DNA of 64,000 bases from assembly GCA_945787445.1 (NCBI GenBank), contig CALZHT010000012.1:20416-84415 (forward strand). The letters run 5' to 3'. Source of the DNA: an uncultured Desulfobulbaceae bacterium. Its GTDB lineage: Bacteria; Desulfobacterota; Desulfobulbia; Desulfobulbales; CALZHT01. This document shows positions 43,811 to 53,784 of this stretch, one piece after another. The position numbers were made by a program, and so were the translations under genes. Every line of letters starts with the position of its first letter. Position 1 is the first letter of the stretch. The notes under the pieces were generated by a model. It searched no databases. It was not told the DNA's origin and was given only the letters and a program-made list of their open reading frames with translations.

Positions 43811-46800
43811 ATGAAGATCACTATCAACGACTCAGAACTGACGGTAAAATCAGGAATAACTATCCTTGAAGCGGCAAAAAAGGGTGGTATTGCCATCCCC
43901 ACCCTCTGTTATGTCGAAATGGTCTCGGATAGCTCCTGCGAGCTTTGCATGGTTGAAGTCAAAGGCATGGCCGAACCGGTCAAGGCCTGCGCCACCAAGG
44001 TGCAAAAAGGGATGGAAGTTGTTACGGATTCTGAGGAGTTAAAGACCCATCGCAAGGATCGCCTTGAAAGACTGGCCAAAACCCATTTCGGTGACTGCAA
44101 GGCCCCCTGTAATCTCACCTGCCCCGGACAGATCAATGTCCAGGGCTACATTGCCCATGTGGCCAAAGGGGAATATGAAGAAGCCCTCAGGCTGGTCATG
44201 GAAAGAAATCCTTTTCCCTTTTCAGTGGGAAGGGTCTGTCCCCGTTTTTGTGAGACCCGCTGCCGCCGTATTTTGGTGGATGAACCGGTTTCCATCAATC
44301 ATCTGAAAAGATTTGTCGCTGACTGGTGCATGACCAACAAAGTTGATCTGAAACTTGGTCGTGAATCAAACACCGGGAAAAAAATTGCCGTTATCGGCGG
44401 CGGACCCTCCGGCCTCACGGCTGCATTCTATTTGTCGAAAAAAGGCAACGATGTCACGGTAATTGAAGCTATGCCCAAGCTCGGCGGCATGCTTCGATAC
44501 GGCCTTCCTGAATATAAAATCCCCAGAAATGTACTCGATTATGAAATCAATGCCATCCTGAGGATGGGGATTTCGGTCAGACTCAGCCAAAGATGGGGAA
44601 CCGATTTCACCCTGCGCGACCTGCAAGATCAGGGATTTGATGCCATGCTCATCACTATTGGTACTTGGGCGGACCAGCCTTTGGAAGTTCCGGGAGGGAC
44701 CTTGCCAAAGGTGATGTCAGCAAGAAAGCTGTTGAAAAATATCGCTGAAGGCAATCCTGTCGAGTTGGGGAGAAGGGCGGCGGTTGTCGGCGGTAACAAT
44801 ATTGCCATGGAGGCTGCCAGGTCTCTTATCCGTGAAAATGTTGATGAGGTTACCATTATTTATCCCCGGGCCCAGACGGAAATGCCCGCCAACCAGCGGA
44901 ACATTCGGGAAGCTGAAAAGGATGGTGTGCAGTTTCTGTTAATGGCCTCGCCAACCCAGGTCATGGAAGGAGCCCGTGGCCTTGATTTGGAACTGGTCAG
45001 AATGAAACTGGGAGAACCTGACAAGAGAGGCCTCCGTCTTCCTGAGGCAATTCCCGGTTCCACCAATATCCTCCGAGTGGATAACGTCATAACGTCGCTG
45101 GGGCAATCAGCATTGGCAGTTCCCTTGACCGGCGGTGATTTGGAGGAGCAGCTTGAACTTACTCCAAAGATGGGTATTAAGGCTAATCCCCGTACCTCGC
45201 TGACAAACCTGGACGGTATCTTTGCTGCCGGCGATGCAACGAGCGGTCCACGCTCGGTCATTCAGGCGGTAGTGTCCGCCAGACGAGCCGCTGAAAACAT
45301 CCACGTCCACGTCAATGATATTGCAAAGGCTGCCGGAGAGGGTCGTTTCAATTTCACCCGCGGCAAATCCTTTGACAACGTTGATTTAAAAGTTTTTGAC
45401 GGCATCAATGTCAAGCTGCGGGAAAAAATGCCTGAAAGGCCGTCTGAAAGATCTACCCAGGATTTTGACGAGGTGCGGCTGGGGTTCACGGAAACCATGG
45501 CCCGCAAAGAAGCCGGCCGTTGTCTTTCCTGCGGCTGTACCGCCTTTGACCGATGCGACCTCAAGCAACAATGCCTCGATCATGGCGTAGATCCCGGCAA
45601 ATCAGGCATGGGAAAAAAACCGCGCTATAAATTGGAACACTCCCATAAGACCCTCCTTGTTGACCGGGATAAATGTATATTCTGTAAGCGTTGTCAAAAC
45701 AGCTGTAAATACGATGCCCTTGCAGTTAGTGCCACCAGCTTTGATACACTGGACAATCCCCTTGATATTTCTATCCACTTCAATGAAAAGTGTGTCAATT
45801 GCGGCAAGTGCGTCGATAATTGCTCCACCGGCGCCCTCAATAAAAAGGATGCAATAGTTCCCATAATCAATGAAAAACTCCGCCAGGTGAAAACAACCTG
45901 CCCCTATTGTGGAACCGGCTGTCAACTTTTACTTCGAGTGAAGGGAGATACCTTGATGGAAGTGACGGCCGACCCGGATGTGGGACCAAACTATGGTGAT
46001 CTATGCGTCAAGGGACGTTTCGGTCACTCCTTTATCCATCATGGAGACCGTCTCTCCACCCCGCTGGTGCGTCGCAGAAAAGGTGGTCCCCTGGACCCGG
46101 CAAGTTGGGAGGAAGCTCTGGATTTTGTTGCCGGCGCTTTTCGATGCATTATCGATGAGAAAGGTCCGGATGCGTTGGCAGGGCTTTCTTCGGCGCGCTG
46201 CACCAATGAGGAAAATTATGCTTTTCAGAAGTTTTTCCGGGCCCTGGTCGGGACCAATAACGTCGATCATTGCGCCCGATACTGACACAGCCCAACTGTG
46301 GTCGGTCTGACCACTGTTTTAGGGTCCGGGGCAATGAGCAATGATATTGCCGGCATCGAAGATTGTGATGCCATGCTGGTTATCGGTTCGAATACTACGG
46401 TAACCCATCCGATCATTGGATTACGTATGCAAAAGGCGGCCAAGAATGGCTCTGCCATCATAGTTGCCGATCCCCGCCGGATTGAACTGGTTGATAATGC
46501 CCGGTTATGGCTGCGTCAGCGCCCGGGATCCGATGCGGCGCTGGTGAATAGCATGTGTCATGTCATTCTGCGCGATAATCTCGCTGACGAGAGCTTTATA
46601 AAGGAACATACGGAAAATTTTGCACCATTCTCTGCTGCAGTGGCTGAATGTACCCCAGCCTGGGCTGCGGAGATCACCGGGGTAGACGAATCTGCCATCG
46701 AAGAGGCGGCCCACATTTTTGCCACCGCGGAAAAGGCGGGAATTTTTTATACCATGGGCATAACCCAACACACCTCCGGCACGGATAATGTCTTGGCGCT

Positions 46801-47977
46801 TGCGAATCTGGCTCTTATTACCGGTAACTTTGGCAAGCGTGGTGCCGGTCTTAATCCGCTGCGCGGCCAGAACAATGTCCAGGGCGCCAGCGATATGGGG
46901 TGCAATCAAGCTTTTCTACCAGGCTACCAACGGGTTGATGATGATGGCGCCCGCCGTCGGTTTGAGGAACTTTGGTCCACCTCTCTGCCGGCAAAACCCG
47001 GCCTGACTGCCACTGAAATGACAGACGCTATTCTGGATGACCGGATTGCCGGCCTGTGGATAATGGGTGAAAATCCGGTTTTGAGTGATCCAAACAGTGA
47101 TCATGTGCGCAAGGCTTTGGCGAAATTAGAATTTTTAGTGGTGCAGGATATTTTTCTTACAGACACCGCGGAACTGGCAGATGTTGTGTTGCCGGCCGCC
47201 GCCTTTGCGGAGAAGGATGGTACGTTTACCAATACGGAACGAAGAGTGCAAAGGGTCCGCAAAGCTGTCTCCCCTCCGGGAGAAGCACGTGATGATTTAT
47301 CCATTATCAACCTTATCTCCGCCCGCATGCATTTAGGGCACCACGTTGCCCAGCCACAGTTGTTCAGTACCTATACAAATCGTTGCAATAATGCTTCATG
47401 TCTAACCCCGCCTTTTCCCGCAGAAGTGTTTGATGAAATCGGCCAAGCCTGGCCATTCCTGGCAGGTATGAGTTATGAACGCCTTGAAAAAGGCGGTTTG
47501 CAATGGCCTTGTCCCACAGATGACCATCCGGGAACGGAAATTTTGCATGCCAACGGTTTCTCTCGGGGAAAGGCGCTTTTTTCTCCAGTAACCTGGAAAG
47601 GCCCCAGTGAATTACCGGATGACGCCTATCCCCTGGTCTTGACCACAGGGCGGGTTCTTTATCAATATCATACCGGGACTATGACACGCCGGTCAGAGTT
47701 GATTGAAGAGGCGGATCTGGGACCCTATGTTGAAATTAATCCGGCGGATGCTGAGAAGCTTGGGATTGCCGATGGTGATATAATTCAAGCGACATCCCGC
47801 CGAGGAAGTATTTCCTTGCCGGCCCAAGTTACAGAACGAGTGGATAGCGGTGTAGTTTTTATACCCTTCCATTACCGGGAGGCTGCTGTTAACGTGTTGA
47901 CCAATGACGCCCTGGATCCGGTGTGCAAGATTCCAGAGGCAAAAGTATGTGCCGTTCGACTTGAAAAACGGTCGTAA
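43811..47977 (+). CDS. fdhA: Selenocysteine-containing formate dehydrogenase fused to NuoG-like and GltD-like modules
   Basis: Read through the in-frame UGA at 46283-46285, this is one 1388-residue protein with Sec near residue 825. The Sec context HCARY-U-HSPTVVGL equals the active site of molybdopterin formate dehydrogenases. Modules in order are a 2Fe-2S NuoG-like domain (1-80), a Cys-rich 4Fe-4S segment (CKAPCNLTCPGQ), a GltD-like FAD/NAD(P)H oxidoreductase (about 185-500; KIAVIGGGPSGLTAAFYL, AVVGGNNIAMEAAR, DGIFAAGDAT), two 4Fe-4S pairs (CIFCKRCQNSC, CVNCGKCVDNC), then the catalytic molybdenum/tungsten domain (CPYCGTGCQ, ENPVLSDPN). It interconverts CO2 and formate. The NAD(P)H module suggests direct use of pyridine nucleotide. 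ATG 43811 is chosen because MKITIND starts the conserved domain, although the frame is open from 43793. Confidence 0.93.
46294..46318 (+). promoter_or_regulatory. Bacterial SECIS element of fdhA
   Basis: Directly after the UGA, GTGGTC (46298-46303) and GACCAC (46309-46314) form a perfect 6-bp stem with loop GGTCT. Beyond a T-T mismatch, AAC and GTT extend it by 3 bp. The loop is nearly that of the Escherichia coli fdhF SECIS (GGUCU) and lies 18 bases from the UGA, the distance SelB needs. Confidence 0.85.
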
Positions 47978-48077
47978 ATCATTATCGTATTAATTACGGT
48001 GTGCCCGCATGATTTTTTACATAGATGTACTCTCATAGTAAACATGGTAAATAAAGAGCAAATAGCAATCGAATGGT

Positions 48078-48145
48078 AACTAGTTCCCATCCGGAAAGTC
48101 GCAGACTTGGAGGATGATGGAACTAGTTGTTTCCAATTCGGAAAC
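48078..48145. repeat. Two adjacent hairpins in the fdhA-hdrA gap
   Basis: AACTAGTTCC(C)ATC (48078-48091) pairs with GATGGAACTAGTT (48116-48128). Immediately after, GTTTCC (48129-48134) pairs with GGAAAC (48140-48145) around aattc, and the stem is extended by flanking AGTT/AACT. The 283-bp gap holds no gene. The structure may be a leader element for hdrA or a small repeat. Confidence 0.55.
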
Positions 48146-48260
48146 TAACTAATTAGCAGTTGAATGCTGAAGAATGGCAGTGCAGTGAGCACGATCAGCG
48201 TTTCCATGCAATTTCGTATATGCAAGAATCCTCATACTCGTAAAAAAAGAGGCTATAGGA

Positions 48261-51200
48261 ATGGCAAAGAAAAACAAAGCAGGTACTGTGATGGTTGTCG
48301 GCGGCGGTGTCGCCGGCGTCCAGGCAGCGCTTGACTTAACCGAGCTTGGCTTTTATGTGTATCTGGTTGAGAAGTCAGCGGCCGTTGGCGGCGTCATGGC
48401 TCAACTGGATAAGACGTTTCCCACCAATGACTGTTCGCTCTGAATCCTGGCACCAAAGCTGGTCGAGGCCGGTCGGTCTCCAAATATAGAAATTCTGAGC
48501 AATGCAGATCTCCTGGAACTTAAGGGAAAACCAGGAAATTTTACAGCCAAAATACAATTACGTCCCCGTTATATTGATCCTGATAAATGTACGGCCTGTG
48601 GTCTGTGCACCACATATTGTCCAAGACACCTGGTAAATGAATACAACGAAGGGCTGAACCTTACCCGGCCGATTCATATTGATTATCCCCAGGCTGTGCC
48701 GGCTACCTATTTTATCGATCCTAACGCATGTCTGCATCTTCAGCATGACACCTGCCAGATCTGTGTGCCGGTCTGTCGCAGCAGGGCCATTGACTTTACC
48801 CAAAAGCCGGTTGAAAAGGAGCTCAATGTCGGTGCCGTTATTATGAGCCCCGGATTCGGCAGGGTGCCGGATGAGGCGTTAACCAAATACAGTTACGGCA
48901 AACATCCGGATGTGGTTACCAGCATAGAATTCGAACGCCTCCTTAATCCTTCCGGACCTTTTGCCGGCAACGTGCTGTGCCTCTCCGATAAACGCCATCC
49001 CAAAAAACTCGCTTTTATCCAATGTGTCGGATCCAGGGACCTGGGATGCAATAATGGCTATTGCTCATCAGTCTGTTGTATGTATGCCATCAAAGAAGCC
49101 ATGGTTGCCAAGGAACATGACCCGGATCTGGATATAACCATTTACTATATGGATATCCGCACCCAGGGCAAGGACTTTGACGCCGCCCAAAAGCGGGCCC
49201 AGGAACAATTCGGCATCAAATTCGTGCGTGCCAGGGTTGCTGATGTAATGGGCTGGAATAACCGGCTCAAACTGACCTATTCCACCATGGCGGGCACGCA
49301 CAGCTTTGAATCGTATGATATGGTTGTGCTTTCCGTAGGGTTGGATGCTCCCAAGAGCGCCCGGGAACTGGCGGAAATAGGAGACTTTGAGCTCAACCAG
49401 TATGATTTCTGTAAAACCGAGACCTTCGCACCCTTGGCAAGCAGCAAAGAGGGTGTCTTTGTGGCAGGCGCTTTCCAGGGGCCAAAGGATATTCCGGAAA
49501 GCGTCACCCAGTCAAGCGCAGCTGCAGGGATTGCCTCAGGGCTCCTGAAAAAACAACGCGGCAAAGGGATCGTGCTGAAAAGCTACCCAGAAGAAAAACA
49601 ACTTGCTGCGGACGAAGAGGCGAGAATCGGTGTGTTTGTATGCCATTGCGGCATTAATATCAGCAGCGTTGTTGATGTGCCCGGGGTTGATAAGTATCTG
49701 GAGGGCATGGAGGGCGTTGTCTACCACGCCGAAAGTCTGTATAGCTGTTCCCAGGACGCTCAGGAGACCATCAAACAGAAGATTAAGGAGCACAACCTCA
49801 ACCGGGTGGTGGTTGCGGCCTGCTCGCCACGCACCCATGAACCGCTCTTTCAGGAAACATTGAAGGACGCTGGTTTGAATCGTTGCCTGTTTGAAATGGT
49901 AAACATCCGCGATCAATGCTCCTGGGTGCATGCCAATGAACCTGAAGAGGCCACCAGTAAATCCAAGGACCTTGTCCGCATGGGGGTGGCCAAGGCCCGC
50001 CACATCCAGCCTTTGGCGGAGCAAACCGTCCCGGTAATTACAAAAGCCTTGGTTATAGGGGGCGGGGTGGCCGGCATGACTGCGGCAATGAATATTGCCG
50101 ATCAAGGGTTCCACTGCACCCTGATTGAAAAAAATGATACATTGGGCGGCAATCTCAACCGTGTCCAACACACGGTGAAAGGCGAAAAAGTTCCTGAGCT
50201 GTTCAAACAATTGTCTGCTAAGGTGAAGAAAAATAAATTGATAGACGTGCAGACCAATACGGAACTTGCCTCCATCAGCGGATTTGTCGGTAATTTCCAT
50301 TCCGTGCTCAAGACCGCCAAAGGAAAGAAGGCGGAAGAAAACACCATTGATCACGGCGTGGTGATCATTGCCACCGGCGGCAGGGAGCATCGTCCTGAAA
50401 AGGTGCTTGGCGCGCCCATAACCTATTCCGATAAAATTCTTACCCAGCAGGAACTCGAAATTCGTCTTGCCGGTAAAGGAAAAAACAGGGCGCCAAAGTC
50501 AGTGGTTATGATCCAATGCGCCGGCTCTCGTGGTGATGATCTTGGCTACTGCAGCAAGATCTGCTGTACAAACGCAGTTAAGAACGCACTTAAGATAAAG
50601 GAAATAAACCCTGATTATCAGGTAATTATTCTGTATCGTGATATCAGGACGTATGGCTATGCCGAAGACGCATACCGCGAGGCCCGCGAAAAAGGGGTTA
50701 TCTTTATTCCTTATGAGATGGACAACAAACCAAAGATCGAAACCAAGGCCAAAAGGATCACGGTCTCATTCTTTGATCCCATCCTTCAAGATGAGGTTGC
50801 CGTGTCGCCGGAACTGCTGGCATTGAGTGTCGGCATTGTACCCGAAGGCACCGAAACGTTAAGCAAGCTTCTCAAGGTTCCGGTCACGGCAGATGATTTC
50901 TTCCTTGAGGCCCATGTCAAACTACGCCCGGTGGAATTGGCGGTTGACGGCGTTTATGTCTGCGGTCTGGCCCATTCCCCTAAACCGCTTGACGAGGTGA
51001 TTGTCCAGGCGCAAGCTGCAGCTGCCAAAGCGGCGATTCCGCTGGTCAGGGGCTCCGTGTCTGTTGAGCCTATCGTATCGCATGTGGATAAAGATCTCTG
51101 CATCGGTTGCGGCATCTGTACGGCCTTATGTCCCTACCAGGCCATTCAAATGGTTAAGGGCGATGATAAGAAGCCCAAGGCTGAAACGATCATTGCCTCC

Positions 51201-51320
51201 TGTACAGCATGCGGTATTTGTGCATCCCATTGTCCCACATTTGCTATTTCCATGGGTGGCTTTACAAATGAACAAATTTTTTCCCAGATAAAGGCATTTG
51301 GAGAAGAGAAAGAGGAGTAA
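48261..51320 (+). CDS. hdrA: Selenocysteine-containing heterodisulfide reductase-like subunit A
   Basis: Read through the in-frame UGA at 48441-48443 this is a 1019-residue flavoprotein with Sec61. The site reads FPTNDCSL-U-ILAPKLVE, where other HdrA proteins have Cys. Two FAD-binding Rossmann motifs are present (VVGGGVAGVQAAL near residue 12, VIGGGVAGMTAAM near 597), so it is a double-length HdrA. Fe-S ligands appear as CTACGLCTTYC (from residue 110), CIGCGICTALC (about 947) and CTACGICASHC (about 981). HdrA is the electron-bifurcating core of Hdr complexes. No hdrB/hdrC is present here, but mvhD follows after 6 bp. Partner enzymes are probably the upstream formate dehydrogenase and/or MetF. 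Confidence 0.92.
48465..48480 (+). promoter_or_regulatory. Putative SECIS element of hdrA
   Basis: GAGGCC (48465-48470) can pair with GGTCTC (48475-48480), with one G-T wobble, around loop GGTC, 27 bases after the UGA. A G-rich start of the loop fits bacterial SECIS elements. An alternative small hairpin, CTGG/CCGG at 48459-48472, competes, so the exact fold is uncertain. Confidence 0.55.
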
Positions 51321-51326
51321 TTCAGC

Positions 51327-52094
51327 ATGAGTCAAAACGGTTTTAAGCCGAAAATTCTAGGGTTTTTGTGCAACTGGTGTTGTTATGCCGCTGCCGACTC
51401 AGCCGGTGTTTCCCGGTATCAGTATCCACCAAACCTGCGAACAATTAGGGTAATGTGCACGGGGCGCTTGGACCCCACCTTTATTTTACGCGGTTTCGTT
51501 GAAGGGGCGGACGGCATCTTTACCGGCGGCTGACAACTCGGAGAATGCCATTACCAGGTTGGTAATTATGACGCCATGGGAGTTAATGCCCTGGTCAGAA
51601 AAGTGCTTGATGACGTTGGCATCAAATCCGAACGATTTAACCTGCAATGGGCTTCTGCAGCCGAAGCGCCGCGGTTTGTCAAACTCATTACCGGATTTAC
51701 CGAACAGATCAAAGAATTGGGTCCCATGGGGCAGGCGGAAGGACTTAGTCCCGAAGAAGTGAAGACCAGGCTTGAGAACGCACTCAATCTTGTCAGTGAC
51801 CGTAAAGTTCGGATAAGTTTCGGTAAGGTCACAAAAACTGTTCGTAAGGAAAGACAATTTACCAATGAGTTTATCGAAAATCTGGTAAATGAGAAAATGT
51901 CCGGCTCCATTGCCAGCGGTCTATTGGAAGCAAACCTGCTTTCCGTATTAAAAGCCAATAAGACTGCCACCAAAACAACCATTAGCAAAGCTCTGGGCGC
52001 TTCATCCGACCAAGTCGAGAAGATTCTTGCCGCCCTGGATAAAAAAGGCAAAATAAAACTGTCAGGTAAGAAGTGGACTTTGGTCACCGCCTGA
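51327..52094 (+). CDS. mvhD: Selenocysteine-containing MvhD-like electron transfer subunit with C-terminal extension
   Basis: Read through the in-frame UGA at 51531-51533 this is a 255-residue protein with Sec69. The first 130 residues match MvhD/FrhD: ILGFLCNWCCYAAAD at the N-terminus, RTIRVMCTGRLDP, then DGIFTGG-U-QLGECHYQVGNY, where Sec replaces a cluster-ligand Cys. MvhD carries a 2Fe-2S cluster and links HdrA to hydrogenase or formate dehydrogenase. The last 100 residues are extra compared with the archaeal protein. The final 50 (LLSVLKANKTATKTTISKAL onward) look like a winged-helix fold. It starts 6 bp after hdrA with a gagaaagaggag ribosome site and ends the pathway block. Confidence 0.9.
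51550..51566 (+). promoter_or_regulatory. SECIS element of mvhD
   Basis: ATTACC (51550-51555) and GGTAAT (51561-51566) form a perfect 6-bp stem with loop AGGTT, whose start is 22 bases from the UGA. The loop resembles the AGGUCU loop of known bacterial SECIS elements. Confidence 0.75.
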
Positions 52095-52135
52095 GTTTTT
52101 TTCGCAGTTACTACTAAGGTAATCTGAACCCCAGT

Positions 52136-52167
52136 ATGAGTTTTCCGGTAATTACCGGAAAACTCAT
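52136..52167 (+). terminator. Perfect 32-bp palindrome ending the hdrA-mvhD block
   Basis: ATGAGTTTTCCGGTAA is followed at once by its exact reverse complement, giving a 16-bp stem 41 bp after the mvhD stop. The T-run after it is weak, so it may act as a terminator or as an mRNA 3'-end stabiliser. Confidence 0.65.
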
Positions 52168-52252
52168 GTTGACCTTGCTGTATTGCCGTCTGCATTATAG
52201 CGTTATAGAGTAAATATTATGCAATTGAACAAATGCTTTATAGGAATTGATT

Positions 52253-52627
52253 GTGCCGGCTATTTTATTGATTGACGACGACCAGATGGTCCAGAGCGTT
52301 ACTACGGAAATCCTGGAATTTCTCGGGTACACCGTGCTCAATGCAGAAAATGGTCGTCAGGCACTTGATATTCTTCAAGCACAGGCAGATTCCATAAATC
52401 TCATTCTGCTGGATCTTTCCCTTCCTGATATTGAAGGCGTAGAGATGATCCCCCTTATCAGGGAAATACGGCAGGATGTGAAAATAATTCTCTGCACCGG
52501 AGCAGTGGCTAATTTAGACTCACAAACCTTTGCCGGCAGCGGTATTCTCGCCATTCTCCAGAAACCCTTTGAATTAAGTGACCTGAAAGAAACCTTGGAA
52601 AGGTATCTTTATATCAATCCGGCATGA
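52253..52627 (+). CDS. Single-domain response regulator (CheY-like receiver)
   Basis: The 124-residue protein consists of a receiver domain only. It shows the acidic residues in LLIDDDQM, phosphorylatable Asp in LILLDLSLPDIEG, the Thr in ILCTGA and Lys in LQKPFEL. It has no output domain, so it probably acts by protein contact or phosphorelay. The GTG at 52253 is preceded by AGGA at good spacing; an in-frame TTG lies six bases earlier. No kinase gene is adjacent. Confidence 0.85.
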   Translation: MPAILLIDDDQMVQSVTTEILEFLGYTVLNAENGRQALDILQAQADSINLILLDLSLPDIEGVEMIPLIREIRQDVKIILCTGAVANLDSQTFAGSGILAILQKPFELSDLKETLERYLYINPA

Positions 52628-52711
52628 TTTTCCAGCATGCTGTCTAGTGGCGGCAGAACCGTCAGCGCCACCACTTTCCCTAACTACTGTATTCTTCCCT
52701 GCAAAGATTTT

Positions 52712-53560
52712 TTACTGCTGTTTCCGTATTGTTTCCGGGTTTGCTCCGATGTGCTTCAGGCTGTATCGTCCGGATTCGCCGGTAAACGGCAGCAATAAAA
52801 GGCGGGGCAAGGTCAACCGTTCCGGATTTCTGAACTGGGAGAGGCCGATGGTCATGCCGATGTGCCCTGCCACAGGCTGGGCACGGTAGGTGCCGAAGAT
52901 CCGGTCCCACCAGGGAAAATTAAAGCCGAAATTGCTATTGGTTTCGCGGATGGCCACCGAATGATGCACCCGGTGCATGTCCGGCGTCACCACAAGCAGC
53001 CGTAATAAGCGATCAACGGCCTGTGGCATCCGGATATTGCCATGGTTGAACATGGCAGTACCGTTCAAAGCAATCTCAAAGACAAGCACAGCCGTTACCG
53101 GCGGGCCAAGGGCGGCAACTGCCGCCATCTTGATTCCCATGGAGATAATGATCTCAATGGGATGAAAGCGCAATCCTGTGCTGGTGTCGATATCCAGATC
53201 GGCATGATGCACCATGTGCAGCCGCCATAACAGCGGCACGGCATGGAACATGAGGTGCTGGAGGTAGATGACCAGGTCTAAGGCCAATACGCCAAGAACA
53301 ATGGCCGGGATGCCGGAAACACCCAGGAAATTAAGTAATCCCCAACCGTTTTTTTCAGCTGCTGCAGCCACACCCATGGCGGCCACCGGAAAGAGCAGCT
53401 TTACCAGTAAGGTGTCGAGGAGGATGATCCCCAGATTATTGCCCCAGCGGCCTGGTTTGGAAACAGTGAGCTGTCGCCGGGGCGCAGTCAGTTCCCATAA
53501 GGCGACAAGCAGAAGAATGCCGAAAAAGAAAACAAGCCGCATCGTGGTTTCATTATACAT
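52712..53560 (-). CDS. Sterol desaturase/fatty acid hydroxylase family membrane protein
   Basis: The 282-residue di-iron membrane enzyme shows the His clusters of the fatty acid hydroxylase superfamily: HLMFH, HMVHH, FNHGN and HRVHH, with membrane helices near residues 5-25, 45-70, 80-100 and 130-160. Members hydroxylate or desaturate lipids with oxygen, which is unusual in an anaerobe and might serve oxygen-exposed membranes. ATG 53560 has a ggagaag ribosome site; the frame extends to 53584. It is a single gene, convergent with the response regulator. Confidence 0.85.
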   Translation of the reverse strand: MYNETTMRLVFFFGILLLVALWELTAPRRQLTVSKPGRWGNNLGIILLDTLLVKLLFPVAAMGVAAAAEKNGWGLLNFLGVSGIPAIVLGVLALDLVIYLQHLMFHAVPLLWRLHMVHHADLDIDTSTGLRFHPIEIIISMGIKMAAVAALGPPVTAVLVFEIALNGTAMFNHGNIRMPQAVDRLLRLLVVTPDMHRVHHSVAIRETNSNFGFNFPWWDRIFGTYRAQPVAGHIGMTIGLSQFRNPERLTLPRLLLLPFTGESGRYSLKHIGANPETIRKQQ

Positions 53561-53784
53561 CCCGCTTCTCCAGTGTATTCCCATTAATTGGGAGTAGTTA
53601 TCAGATTGACCATGGTGTTATTCTCAAGCCATATTCCATGGTAGATCTTGAATCCCTTATTAACAATAGGAAAAAACTCTATGCATGTTTGATTATCACG
53701 TACGCAACAGGGGCAGGGGAGAGAGCAACAATTTCACCTTGTTGCTCTATTGCTAAAGTTTCTATTAATACCTACTGTATTTTC

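Noticed and set aside
46283..46285. A nonsense mutation or pseudogene reading of fdhA, hdrA and mvhD at their in-frame UGA codons
   Set aside because: Each UGA is at the family's Sec/Cys position, both sides remain fully conserved, and a hairpin follows each one.
49536..50390. A 284-residue antisense frame inside hdrA
   Set aside because: It overlaps well-conserved FAD-binding sequence and has no recognisable product.
53638..53784. An N-terminal extension of the SRAP protein
   Set aside because: The catalytic Cys must be residue 2, which requires the start at 53785.
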